DNA of 64,000 nt from Chrysopogon serrulatus (Eukaryota; Streptophyta; Magnoliopsida; Poales; Poaceae). The position numbers and the translations under genes are program-made. Shown here piece by piece: positions 47,446-59,799 of this stretch (position 1 is the stretch's first letter; each line of letters begins with the position of its first letter). Below the pieces are notes generated by a model. It made no database searches and was not told the origin of the DNA. It was given only the letters and a program-made list of their open reading frames with translations. The stretch lies in contig JADLZL010002135.1 of NCBI GenBank assembly GCA_015844335.1, positions 1 to 64,000 on the forward strand, written 5' to 3'.

Positions 47446-49126
47446 TGTACTTGACCCTAGGACGAAACCCTTAGAAATGGACGTTAGAAGCAGGACAAAC
47501 CAATCTTCTCTTCGGTTATATACCGACCCTGCAACACTTTTGCTTGCAAGGCTCATCTACTATTGACCAACTTGCTATCCATGATCGCGGAGGATACTGC
47601 AACACCTTAGAAATATAGGTGGCCTATAGGATGACTCCCAGACTATACCTCCCAAAAGCCACTTTGGAAAGGAATATTTCAATAAGACCCTCTCTGCTGT
47701 GACCCAAATGCCTGTCTACACCCATCGGAGGCCTAGTCGACTTAGGAGCCAGCTGAAACCCTAGCTACATGGGCCACCTATACTAGGTAAAACAACAAGC
47801 TTGAAGCTACAGATAGCTGTGATCCTCCATAGGATACCTCCCCGAACAAGATCTAGGGCAAAAGAACCTTGCAAAGACCTTAGTTGTGACCTATCATGAG
47901 CTAGGTTGTACCCTCCTAAAGAAGAATCCAGACTTGGCAAGACGATATCTCTGTACGCGTAGTACGATCTTTGTAATCCTCTAGCGTAGCTGCTAGGGAT
48001 ATCGCTGTGTAGCCAACCCATGTAATAAGTGAATCGGTTCTTAAACGCATCTTTATGGGTTTTAATTGCTTCTTTGATTGAGTGTAGGATCAAAAAATGT
48101 TTTAAACTGATTAAGCTCTTAATTACTAATGAAAAGAAGTTACTATAATCCATGGCACGTGCACTAAAATGCTTTTATGGCTATGACGCAGATGTCTTCA
48201 CGACGTTCTGCTCGCCTGAAAGGCCACCCCCATCCCCTGAACCAGCCATGGGGCGTGGAGCTAATCGCAACCGTGGTCAAGGACGCGGCCGTGGTCGTGG
48301 GCGGGGATGCACCGAACCCGTTCACTACGACCTGGAAGTTGAAGACGTCCGTGAACAGACCCAACCTACCAATGAGATCCCAGTTGTCTATGAAATTCCT
48401 GTCGCTGCACCTGGAGGAGGAGCACCACCCCCGCCACCTCCACCGCCACCACCTCCGCCGCCTACGCTTGCCGAGGTGATGGCCCAACAGACTCAACTTC
48501 TGGCATCGCTCATGGAAGGGGCAAATCGCCGCCATGGAGGTCACCACAACGACTTCCAGCGGAAAATTAAGGGATTCATGAAGCTCAGGCCACCCACTTA
48601 CGATGGCTCTGACCCTGATCCACTCTCCGCTAGTGACTGGCTCAAGGAAATAGAGAAGAAGCTGGATATGACCACTTGCACTACTGACAAAGAGTGTGTC
48701 GCCGCCGCTTCGCATCAGCTCACAGGTGCCGCACGCGCCTGGTGGGATAGCTATAGTGATGCGCATGAGGACCCCACCAACATCTCTTGGGAGGAATTTA
48801 TGGAAGCTTTCACCGAGTACCACATCCCAGAGGGAGTAATGGAAGCTAAAGCTGAGGAATTTCGCAACATCGAGATGGAGGGAGACAGTGTCTGCGAATA
48901 CACCACCCGCTTCACCAATCTCCTACGCTATGCACCCAGCTCTATCAGGTCCTCTGAGAAAGAGAAGCTCTACTACTACAGGAAAGGGCTAGACTCCCGC
49001 ATCAAGGTGAACCTGGGAGGCAGCAAAAGCCACACACTGCGTGACCTAATCGACCGCTGCATCCAAATCGAGAAGGATCGCAAGGAAGTCGTAGGAGAGT
49101 TCAGGGAGAGGAAGCACAAGTATGAC

Positions 49127-51991
49127 TGTCATACTTAGTTTTAGAGATAAAACTGAATACAAAACCATATATGTGCCCAGAGATCAATCACACACATATA
49201 GAGACAAATCACTGGAGCATCAAGCTTAGTGCCTTTATTACATCACGAATAATAGTTTATTACATAAATTTATTCAAAGTCTCAATGAAAGCGAAATAAA
49301 ATAACTAGCACTCCGATAGACTCCAAAGCCACAGGGACGTCAACTGGTTGAGCACAAGTCTAGTAGTCCTCATCAAACTCCTCATAAACACGGTCATCTG
49401 TTACCCATCCGGGATTTTCCAAGTGATAAAAATAAACAAGCGTAAGTACATCTCGTACTTAACAAGAATAACATGGGGTTAATGAGGCTCAAAAGGTTAA
49501 CACGGTTTATAGCGGTTAGCAACTTTTATCATATCTCAATTTTAGCATAAGTGAGTAGCAACAAGTAGCATAAATCCCAAATAACCATATGATCATGTAA
49601 ACAATGATTAAAGTATAGCAAAAACAATAATCAAGAATTTTTCCATCGCATAAACCATTATTCTATAAGAAGTCCGGGCCGCTCATGACCGTGAGCATGG
49701 GCGATATATCGTTTTAACACTCTACGAGAGGTTGTACACTTTCACCGTGAGTCGTGATCCCCATGTGCCCGGGTCATGACTCCCATATCACCTTTACCAA
49801 AAAAGTGCGGCAGGGTACACTATAAAGTTTTTCAAAGGTTCGTCTAACAAGTTAGGGCCGCTAGGTTTCCTCGACAAGTAAACATAGAATCCCCCTTCCA
49901 AATGGTTCACACCGCAGCAGCACACATGAGGACAGAGGCCACACTATGCCCATCGTGTAAAGCCCCTTATGCGCCTTTCGGTAACCTCTAACAAGCTAGA
50001 AGAGGGTCCTCATACTTGACTAAAGCCAGAGCCATATAGCCCCCATGGTTGTACTGTAAGTCCCGGGTACTCACTTACAGATAAGTCCTTAGGGAGGACA
50101 AGAGCAAACAAGTACTCTTACCCTTAAATTTTCCGTTGCTAAAAAAACGAGTTTTAACCTTTGTTGCATATACCATTAATCAAGTTACAGATCATAATAG
50201 TTATTTCTTGAGCACTAGCATAAGCTACCAAAATGCATAAATCCACGGTAATCAAGGTACAAGATACAAATTGCTAGGAGATCCTTAGTGGTAATCAAGG
50301 AAGACACATGCGATATGAATTTAGTGATTAAAGGTGAATAGGTAACAAGGATGATCCCATGCTATACTTGTCTTGCTCAACAAACTCTTGGTGATACGGC
50401 TCGTCAAAGAACTCCTGATCACCAACGTATTGCTCACCGTCTATACTCCACAACAAGGCAACATACAAGCATCCAAGCGCAATCATGCATAGCAAACAAG
50501 AGTATAGATTAGAATAGTACACCAATATAATAAAATAAAGATAAAGAGTTTATAAAATAAATCTACGCATCGCTACGATCACACAGACGTTTGGATCACC
50601 AGAATCGGAGCTAAAACGGATATGTTATAGACTAGGCAAGATTTTATGTAGAAAACTTATTAACTTTATTAAACAATAAAATTAAAAGATGGAAAACATG
50701 GTTAACAGTACTATAAACATGTAGATTATTCGACACGAATCTAACGCAACTTGAACGGATCAAATCGGAGTTAAATTGAAGAAATTATACTTAAAAGAAA
50801 ACCAGTGGCAAATCTGTAAATACTGCGAAGTTAATTTCGGAATTAAAATAATTAAAATTCTGAATCTCGTAATGAGCAGGGACGGCGGGTTATATATATA
50901 AAAAATCACGGGGACTCTTTTGCTAAACTGCCATGAAGTGGTATGAAGCGATCTGATCCATTGGATCAAGGATGGGCGGCTTAGATTAGATTGGAAGGAA
51001 AAAGAGAAGGGGGTGGCTGGCCGCTACAGTAACTCCGACGGCTGAACACCATGGACAGCGACGCGGAGCTCACTGGTGAGCTCGTAAAGGGTCCTAGAGT
51101 GCTCGATTTCAAAGGGGAAATAGATGGGAAGACAGAGGAGGCCGATGCAAACTCACTCGACGCGAAAACGAAGGCCGGCGACGAACTGCAGTGGACCGCG
51201 GCTTTGAACGACAGCCGACAGTGCTCTGCAGAAGTTCGGCGGCGGTTAGCGAGCAAAACAACGAGAAAAAGGAAGGGAGAAGGGACTCGGCGGGTTTGCA
51301 GCTTCGACACGAAGCCCGTCCAGGACCTTATGGCGGCTGGAACTCGGCTGAACGGCGGGACGTCGAGGGCAGCGAGCTTGGCGGCGCTAGGGGCTAGGGC
51401 GTGCGGCGGCCATTGTGCTTGCTGCGAGGGGCGGGATGGAGGCGGTGTGGCACGGGAGCTCGGCTTTTATAGCCCAGGGGTGGTGCCATGCATGGAAAGG
51501 GCAGAATCGAGCTCGGATCGAGCTCCTCCATGGAAGGAAAGCGCCGGCTTCCATTTTTGGAAGGTGACGGAGGAAGAAGAAAGGAAAGGGCGCGTCTGGC
51601 TGACGTGCGGGACCCACCTGTCTGCGCCAGCAAGGAAAGGGGAGGCGCCCGCCGTGGGCCTGCGTTACTGGGCCGCGCAAGAGAGAAGGGAGGGAAGTTG
51701 GGCCTTGCAGGCCGAATTGGAGAGAGGGGGGTGAGATTCTTCTCTTTTCCTTTTTCTTTTATTTCAAACCGGAAGTTGAAATGCCAATTTGAATTTACTT
51801 TGAATTTGAACAAAACCACTCAATACAAAATAATAGTGCACCAGCATGAATGCATAAAACATGTATCTACCTTATGATTGATTTTTAATTTGATAAAACT
51901 TGTTATTACTCTATGTTTGAATGCACACACACAATTGCATAATAAATCAATTTCTCCTATTTTGAAAAGACACAAATTTTAGGGTGTTACA
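49127..51991 (-). repeat. Solo LTR, reversed, inside gag of element 2
   Basis: Starts TGTCATACTT and ends GGGTGTTACA, flanked by a perfect 5-bp duplication ATGAC (49122-49126 and 51992-51996). On the minus strand it begins TGTAACACCC, the usual start of Del/Tekay-type LTRs. No internal retrotransposon sequence is present, so it is the product of LTR-LTR recombination. The length is 2865 bp. Removing it rejoins the gag frame. Confidence 0.85.
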
Positions 51992-52113
51992 ATGACGGAC
52001 CGTACCGCAGCTCTGAGCACAAGAGGTACCGTAGTGAGACGCCTTCAGCAGGCCGTAACCGCTACAGCAAGAATGGTGGATCCTACCACACCGGCCACTT
52101 CCACTCTGCTCTA

Positions 52114-52177
52114 GACCGCTACAACAAGGATCGCTCTACCCAGCAGACCGCTACAACAAGGATCGCTCTACCCAGCC
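52114..52177 (+). repeat. 32-bp tandem duplication in gag of element 2
   Basis: GACCGCTACAACAAGGATCG and the next 12 bases occur twice in a row (starting 52114 and 52146). Thirty-two is not a multiple of three, so the copy shifts the nucleocapsid frame. Confidence 0.9.
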
Positions 52178-52391
52178 ACGCATCACGTATGAGCACCCCA
52201 CGCAAGACCAAGTTCCACCAAGTGCCGGCACCCATGAGATCCCTACACCAACACCTGTAAGCAACGCACGTACCACATGCTTTGGTTGTGGACAACCGGG
52301 ACACAGAGCCGCCAACTGCCCTAACAAGACCGCTACACCCGCTATAACCTCTGGCAAGCAAGTTCTGGGTTACATGAACCATAGTGCCTGA

Positions 52392-52632
52392 AGATCCGCC
52401 CGTTGGTGCCTCACCAACCTAAACGCTAGGGATGCGCGAGCTACACCAAATAAGGAGTACGGTATGTTCTAGTTCGTGACATTAAGCAATAGTTCTTTTA
52501 GATTCTAGGGTAGTATGTTCATGTATAGCATATATGTAAAAGAGTCCAATCATCGAGCACAACAAACCCACCCTTTTGGAGAGTACATCACACTTTAATC
52601 TCGGGGACGAGATCCTGATGAGGTTGTAGTAC
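52392..52632. other. Short untranslated region of element 2
   Basis: Lies between the gag stop and the 3' LTR. A degenerate purine-rich stretch (GGGGACGAGAT near 52610) is the likely polypurine tract. No coding domain. Confidence 0.6.
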
Positions 52633-53942
52633 TGTAACAACCCGAAATTTTACACAACACAAAAATCCAAGCTACAAAATTTTTTCTTTAAATATCCCAT
52701 GAGTGATGAATGTCATTTAGCAATCTAACCTTAGCATGCACTATAAGGAACCCAATTAGGACATTTTCATTATCATTTGCATATCAACATGTGCACATTT
52801 ATCATTATCATATGAAAGTAGGAATCTTACTTCATAATCTATTAATGGGAATTGTGTGATTTGGATTTTAATGGATTCATGTACTGATATCAACCAACCT
52901 TATTTATTATATTGCTTAATAAATATAATAAATATAAATAATTAATGGAGGATCATTAATTATTTAACTTAATTAAACCTACATCACATATGTAATACCA
53001 GTGTCTTTTAACAATGTAAACATATAAGCTATTACTAAATAAATCCCAAAAATATATGGGAATTAACCCCAAGCCATGCTTTATACCTTGATGGACTGCC
53101 ATTGAACCAATTAAGCCCCTGACCACACTTGCTAATTGAGGTTAAGCACTAATAATCTAGGAAATAAAAGAGAAAAGGAATGGAAAATAGAAAAGAAATA
53201 AAGAAGGGGAAGGAGCCCGAGCGGCCCAAGATAGCCCAAGATGGCTGCCGTTTTTCCCCTCCATTCCTTCCTCCCGCCCGGTCTTTCGCCGGATGGCCCA
53301 ACGCGTGCAACAGATCGGCCGCTTGGCTCGGTTGGAAGGCGCCCAGCGCGCCGAGCCCGCCTTCCCCTCACCAAGCCCGACATGCGGGCCCCGTTTGACG
53401 ACCGTAGCGCCTTGTTCTTCTTCTTCACCGAGCCGCCACCGCGTGGCGACAAAGGCGACACAACGGCCGCACCACCCGAAACCAAGGCGGCACCCATGCA
53501 GCGCGCTGCGCCCGCCCTCACCCCACTGCCATGCGGGACCCACGGGTCACGCGCAAGGCGTGTTTACCCTCACGCGCGCGCGAATCCCGCACACCGTCTA
53601 CCGCTCGCTGTTGCCGCGCTCGCCTGCGCTCTGTTCTTCCTTGAATGCCAAGCCAATTGGCACCGCCCACTGTCAATTAGGGCCCGCCCGAGCCTGAAGA
53701 CGACACCTCGAGCCATCTCGAGCCGCTCGATCACCTGGACGCTGTGATCACCGTTCCCCGTCGACAATGGAGATCGCCCGGCCTATATATATAACCAGCC
53801 AGCACCCAAGGGCTTCCCAGAGCGTCGCCACCACTCCGTGGCACCAACCGGTCCACACCCAACTGAGAGAGAGGGACGAGGAGCGAGGGAGAAGGAGGGA
53901 GGAGCCGTCGGAGTTTCACCGAGCGCCGCCGCCGGAGTTGGG
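52633..53942 (+). repeat. 3' LTR of element 2, left part
   Basis: Matches 42693-43990. Most of it is nearly identical, but the GC-rich stretch 53260-53700 differs by many indels from 43310-43740. It ends in the shared GTTGGG, where element 3 sequence takes over. Confidence 0.88.
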
Positions 53943-54652
53943 TGAGTGATAAACATTGTGTAAGCGTGGTGCTTATACGTTGTTTATCTGCGAATGCACC
54001 CTATAGGCCGGGTTTGGTAGACCGCGGGTGTGACATTCCTGTTGAGTCCTATGTAATCCGAACCCCGTTTATAGGCACAGTAGGGCTTGTATACGACGGA
54101 AGGGCGTGCTATGTTCTCAAACTTCCCTAGTATGTCCACTATGAATAAATGTAATGCTAACCTTAGCCATGACTACTAGGTGTATTGCACTAACCATAAT
54201 AAACATTGACATGTAGCTAGGAATAACCCAGGAATATCTCTTGATGTTCTACTAGCAACCCTAATGATATAGCTAGGAGTCTCTATCTGTTTATGCTGAT
54301 GATTATATACTTATCTTATCTATTATCTTATGACTTACCCCTGCATTGAGTAGCGAGGACATGGTTATGCCTATTCGTTACACTCTAGGTCAACACACTA
54401 CCTTTACATAAGCCATACAGACCTTCCTTTGGGAAAATATAAATGACAACCCGTAATACTCCGGGTAAAATGCTACAATGGTATTTGATCTGTGCGCTTG
54501 CGGATACATTTCTATATTCTAAATGGTGGTATGATTTAATACCACACCTCTTGGTGTTATGCTGGGGGATGACAACTTGGCATTCTAGTGGGGGTGCGCT
54601 ACTCTAGCATTCTTAACGCCGTTATTAGAGATAACATTAAGAGGTGTCAACA
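53943..54652 (+). repeat. Truncated 5' LTR of element 3
   Basis: Matches 60600-61308 and ends GGTGTCAACA. The first 800 bp of the LTR are missing; the junction sits in GTTGGG (53937-53942). Confidence 0.9.
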
Positions 54653-54660
54653 AGCATTTT

Positions 54661-54677
54661 TGGCGCCGTTGCCGGGG
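54661..54677 (+). other. Primer-binding site of element 3
   Basis: TGGCGCCGTTGCCGGGG, the characteristic PBS of grass Tat/Athila elements, eight bases after the LTR end. Confidence 0.85.
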
Positions 54678-54809
54678 AAGGCAATTGGCAATTAAAGGGA
54701 TAGCGATAGACCTAACAAACTAATGAGATAGAGGAAACCATAGACCCCTACTCAATGCAGGCTTACCCTTGTGTTTTCTATCTTTGTGAAATCTTATGCA
54801 GGGTAATGA

Positions 54810-55846
54810 ATGAGTGGTCTTGATCTGCCAGATAACTACGTTGAAAATCTAGAGAAACTCTTTCGAAGGAAGAAATTCCAGCAAGTGAGGGACATCTTTG
54901 AATCTCCATCAAGGACACCCACTGCTGAGGTTCGTTCTTTGGAGGAGCAAGCTCCTACAAGAGAAGAAGAAGAAGAACAACAAGAGGGCAACTTGGCACC
55001 AGTCTTCGAAGAAATGGCTGATAAGTCACCGCGCGAGTTCTCCGCTCCGAACACCAACAACATCCGCACTGGACCTAACGTCGAAGTTGGGGAGAATGGA
55101 TTCGAGCTCAAGCCAGCTCTCATCACTATGGTGCAAGCCAATCTGTTTACGTGGGAAAGCACATGAAGATGCAAGTGCTCATCTCCAACACTTTCTAGAG
55201 ATTTGTAGCACTTTCAAGCCGAAGGATGTACCAAAGGATACCGTCTTTGCTACGTCTGTTTCCCATTCTCCTTTGTTGGGAAAGGCAAAGCGGTGGTTCT
55301 ACGCCAACAAAGATAACCATACAACTTGGAACAAGTGCTCCACAGCTTTTCTAGCAAGATTCTTCTCTATGGGCAAGACGAGTGCCCTAATAGGGAAAAT
55401 CTTGAGTTTCCAGCAACAACATGATAAGTCAGTCCCTGAGGCATGGGAACACTTACAAGATTACATATCAGAATGTCCTCATCATGGGATGGAGAATTGG
55501 CTCCTGATGCAAACTTTCTATCATGGGCTTACCAACAGCACCCGTAACAATGTTGATCTCGGCCTTTGGAGGTGCATTTATGTCACCGACCATACCACAA
55601 GCTACTTTGCTCTTATGGAGAAGATGGCCTCCAATCAAGATTGAAATGATGAGCGCCAAACCACCCGCAAGAGGAGTGGAGGAATGCACCAGCTCAAAGA
55701 GGTAGACATACTGTCTGCCAAGATATATCTGCTCATGAAGAAGCTGGAAGACAAGACAAGCCAAAGACAAGATGTCATGCGAATTAATGATGCATGCATG
55801 ACTTGTGAAGTGTGTGGCAATATGGGACACTCAGGCAACAGTTGTC
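54810..55846 (+). pseudogene. gag: gag polyprotein of element 3, frame broken
   Basis: The N-terminus (MSGLDLPDNYVENL) and acidic linker are in one frame. Near 55160 one extra base moves the reading into another frame, which carries the gag core (HLQHFLEICSTFKPKDV, KAKRWFYANK, PEAWEHLQDYI). A TGA at 55642-55644 interrupts this frame, but the same frame goes on to the CCHC knuckle CEVCGNMGHSGNSC (55804-55845). The type is that of Athila-like gypsy gag. Confidence 0.8.
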
Positions 55847-57301
55847 CTGAGACCCGTGAAGACATGAACTTCATCAACAACAACAACAACAACTATCATC
55901 CTACAAATCAAGGATGGAACCAGCAAAGGCCTAACTACCAAGGTAACTTTCAAGGCACTAATTACAATAACTATGCTCAATTGCCTTTGAGAGAAGTGAT
56001 CTCCAACCAAAATAAAATTGTGGAGACTTTATCTAGAAAGGTAGCATCCAATGATAAAATGCTAGAAAACATAAACATCAAAATGGATAGCTTTATCTCT
56101 GCTGTTAAGAACCAGCTTAGCTTCAATAAAATGATAGAACAACAATTAGCTCAGCTGGCGGCCACTGTTCCACCGACCAACGAAGGTAAGATTTCAGGGC
56201 AACCTCTAGAGCCCGAGACCGTGAACCTTGTTGATGTGTATGCAGGTTACTACGTTGAAGCATCATCAGGATGGAAGGATGACTCCATGCCACCCAAGAG
56301 AGGAGATCCAGGGAGACCTGTGATCCCCATCTCTATTGGGCAGCATGACTTCCCTAAAGTTGTCTGCGATCTAGGCGCCAGTGTCAACATCATGCCTAAG
56401 GTAATCTTCGACCAAGTCTTTCCATGGGCATCTTTGTTGTACACGAGATATGTGTTTGCGGCTTGCGAGACTGGGACGATCAAGTACCCCAAGGGAATCT
56501 TAGATGACTTGTGCATACGGATCGAAAGATCATATGTCCCTGTAGACTTTGTAGTCCTGGATACCGGCAGAGACCCCAAGAGTCCAATAATTCTTGGCCG
56601 ACCATTCCTGAGTACTGCAAAGGCTGTCATCTACACGGACAGTGCCAAAATTTGCTTCACCATCAAGGGCAATAAAGAGAAGTTCAGTTTCAAGAATAAG
56701 ACCCTTGAAGTTCCTATAGATCCAAGAGGAGCTTACTTCCCAGTCAAGCCAACAAACGAAGGAACCAAGAGGAATTCAAATGGGAAGAGAAAGAACAGGA
56801 ACAGAAGACAAGTAAGAAAGCAAGTCCAAGTAGTCAAGGCTGTCGAGTACAAGCATGACCACCTCTTAGCTTCACCATTCTTAACCAAGAAAGAGGATCC
56901 AGGCACACCAACCATTGATTGCACCATTGGGCAGTGCTCATTCTACAACGCCTTCTGTGATACCGGATCAGCTATCAACATAATGTCTAAAAAGGTATAT
57001 GATTTATTATTCGATACACCTCTATACCCTACCTATATGCACCGCAAATTTGGCGGACAATACGACGAGATTTCCGGAGGGAGTAGCAAGAGACATCATG
57101 GTCAAGATCCGGGACCATTACGTCCCCGACCGACTTCATGATCTTGGACATGGGGAAGAAGACGAGACACCGATCATACTTGGAAGGCCGTTCCAAGCAC
57201 CACCAACGCGATCATCTACAATGGATCGAGGCCAAGTCCACTTCAATTTCCGGGAGAGAAGGTACGTTGTTATTTTAAAGATTATAACTCTCTTGGATTA
57301 G
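55847..57301 (+). pseudogene. Two tandem retropepsin-like domains of element 3
   Basis: After an Asn-rich spacer (INNNNNNYH) and a helical linker, the first protease-like domain spans about 56311-56690. It has CDLGASVNIM (in place of DTGA), flap-region residues and IILGRPFLS. After a Lys/Arg-rich linker (56760-56850) a second domain starts near 56905 with TIDCTIGQCSF and CDTGSAINIM, and ends with PIILGRPFQ near 57190 in another frame, because of a frameshift near 57045. Both domains have the hallmarks of retroviral-type aspartic proteases. No RT follows. Confidence 0.75.
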
Positions 57302-59799
57302 CAGCTTTTACCCGGCCCAAGAGGAGACGTCAGCGCCGGAGGAATCGCTCTCAAAAGAGCAATGTTGAGGAGGAGGAAATCAAGGAAGAACCTACAGCAC
57401 CAAAGGCACAACCCACGAAGGTATGGAAAGAAAAGGTAACCTCCTCAATTGAGTCATCGTCACCGGGGAGGTCCAACATCAGGGTCCCCATCCTCGGGAT
57501 CCGATGAAGCACCCCAGGAATGAAGAAGACGAGAAGTCTTGTCCGGAGGACTTTAAACTCCAAACCCTTGCCATAAGGTAACAATGGTAGTTATCCATTT
57601 ACTTTCTTGCACTTTTAATTCATAGTTAGTTTTTGTCATCTTTAGAAAACCACAAAAACATTTGAAAAAACATCAAAGCCCCATGTGACATGCCTACAGC
57701 GCAAGCTAAAGGAGTGTTCACCGTGGTGGCATAAAAAAATAGAATACATATTTCAATTTTGTTTGATAAAAAAGAAAAAAACCCAAAAATAATTATTGAG
57801 CATCCTGTCGCATTGAATGTACTGTAATAACCTTTGGAAACCTCTCACAATAACCAACCCACGAAAGGCTAACCACTAACTGTTTATCCTAACCCGTTCC
57901 ACGAGTTTTGGTGTTTTGTGAGATGTTTGCTGCAGGATGACTCTGAGAGCTAGTTCACCTAAGAATCATCATCACTCGAAGTACACCTTCTTGCACACAG
58001 CTAACCACTGTATGAAGGAAGCAACTTCTTGTCAGATGAGATAAAGGTTCTTGGCTACACCAGCTCTTACAAGCGTGAGCTCCATCGAGAGGACTACTCA
58101 GCTTCAATGCTCAACCGCAACAATAACCAGCTTGGGGGAAGGCATCCCCTAGGTACCCAGGTAAGTGTACCTACATGATTATCGAGTCAGTCATAAAAAT
58201 TTAAAATACCAAAAATATGTGAGCACATGAAGGTTCACCATAGTATCTAAGAAAAATTAAAAATACCAAAAATATGTGGGCACATGAAGGTCCATGCTTT
58301 TTAAGAGTCCTTAGGGTCTTTTGAGTTTTATAATTTGAGTCTTTGAAAAATGAAAAATCAAATAAAAATGTTTGTCTGTCTAGAGTCAATAAAAAAGAAG
58401 CTCTTGAATGATTGAATTGAAATGAAGATAAGCTACTCTGTTACAACACCTCCGAAATGCCTAGAGTTTAGACAAAGGTTTTTCCAAGTTTTAGCTTCAA
58501 CTGTTTTGACATGAGAATTTGCTCTGAGCCTAAAACTTGTGGGTTGCATATGCTTGAACTAAGTCTAGGTACCGATTGATAAGATTGAGAAAATCTGAGC
58601 TGCTATCTATCTTGTTCTAAGTGACACTAAAGTTCGGAGATTTATCTTTTGAAAAATGCAAAAACATGATGAGTTCCTATATGACAAAGCTTACATTCCC
58701 ACCAGAGCTAACATGATAAGATAGGCTAGTTAAACTTCCACATAAATCTTTGCTTGTCTTGCATTGAGTTTTGTCAACCTTTGTGACCACGGTGAGAAAT
58801 TTGTCATGCTCTTGAATCAAGATCCACCTCCATATGCACTACTCTACACTAAAGTAGGCGCAACAACATTCCATTCCACCTACATCCATTCCAAAAATGT
58901 TTTCCTCCTACCTTTGGGAGAGAACACCAAAAATATTCCATTAGGTTAGCCACCCAATAAATACTCCATGATTCCTGTGTTATCTCTCTAAATCCATCAA
59001 TGTCAGAAGGAGTGCTATGAGCTATGCAAAAAGATATTTGAAAAAAAAAAGAAAGGAGAAAGATGGACAAGGGTCCCCAATACAAAACAATGGGTACTAG
59101 ATACCCGACTCCCCGAAAAAAAAAGAGAAAGAAAAGAAGAAAGAAAAAGATAGCTCATAACCTCCGGGTCGGGTCTTAAAGGAGAGAGAAGCATTCAAGG
59201 AGCTAAGTAGAGTTAGGTTCCACCATATATCCGCTATATCCATCCACCTATATATCTTGATTATTTGCATGACTTGTTTCTCCATGGATCCATTGTTTGA
59301 CCTAACAATATATGCATTGCAAGTTTGCTCTTTCGGTTTTCTCCTTACCTATAAGCTCCACAAAAGCTTTAGTTATAGGATGAAGAGAAAGGCAATCATC
59401 ATCCTTTGCCTTGGTGAGAATCCACAAATACCACATACATTGAGAGACTTGAGAGTGTCATATATGGGAAAGCTCTGAGTTTTATTTGAAAACCTCTAAA
59501 AAACTCGAATGATAGTTGATCAAAGAACTTGAGACATAGTGCTTAGATGGGATCTTTCTATCTGTCAAGTGCTCAAGACCCAAGGAAGAGCTAATAAGCC
59601 CCACAGTCCAAGGTAATATGGGTAAGTTTGAAAGTCGGCTCGGTTATTGCGTAACTTGGAGGAGAATTTTGCCCCGACCGCAAGTATATTTTGAGAGAGT
59701 TGCTCGAGATGGCTACGATGCTTAACGTACACATATATTCAATAACTTATTCTAAGTTTTCTTTGCTAAGGGACTAGCAAAGGTTAAGCTTGGGGGAGT
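57302..59799. other. Non-coding 3' region of element 3
   Basis: About 2.5 kb without a recognisable domain. An internal polypurine-like CAGCTTGGGGGAAGG lies at about 58129-58143 and the true polypurine tract (TTGGGGGAG) at 59790-59798, directly before the 3' LTR. A 46-bp phrase (CACATGAAGGT...) is imperfectly duplicated around 58215-58300. Confidence 0.5.

Larger units (their letters stand above)
48152..52391 (+). pseudogene. gag: gag polyprotein of element 2, split by a solo LTR
   Basis: Retrotransposon capsid/nucleocapsid protein. The first part (48152-49126) has an Arg/Gly-rich N-terminus, a Pro run, and the retrotransposon gag core (ASDWLKEIEKKLD through TGAARAWWDSY to LRDLIDRC). The second part resumes at 51997 after the solo LTR. 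It contains a 32-bp tandem duplication (52114-52177) that breaks the frame, then the CCHC zinc knuckle CFGCGQPGHRAANC (about 52270-52312), and stops at 52391. The real start may be the Met at 48248. No protease or polymerase follows. Confidence 0.82.
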
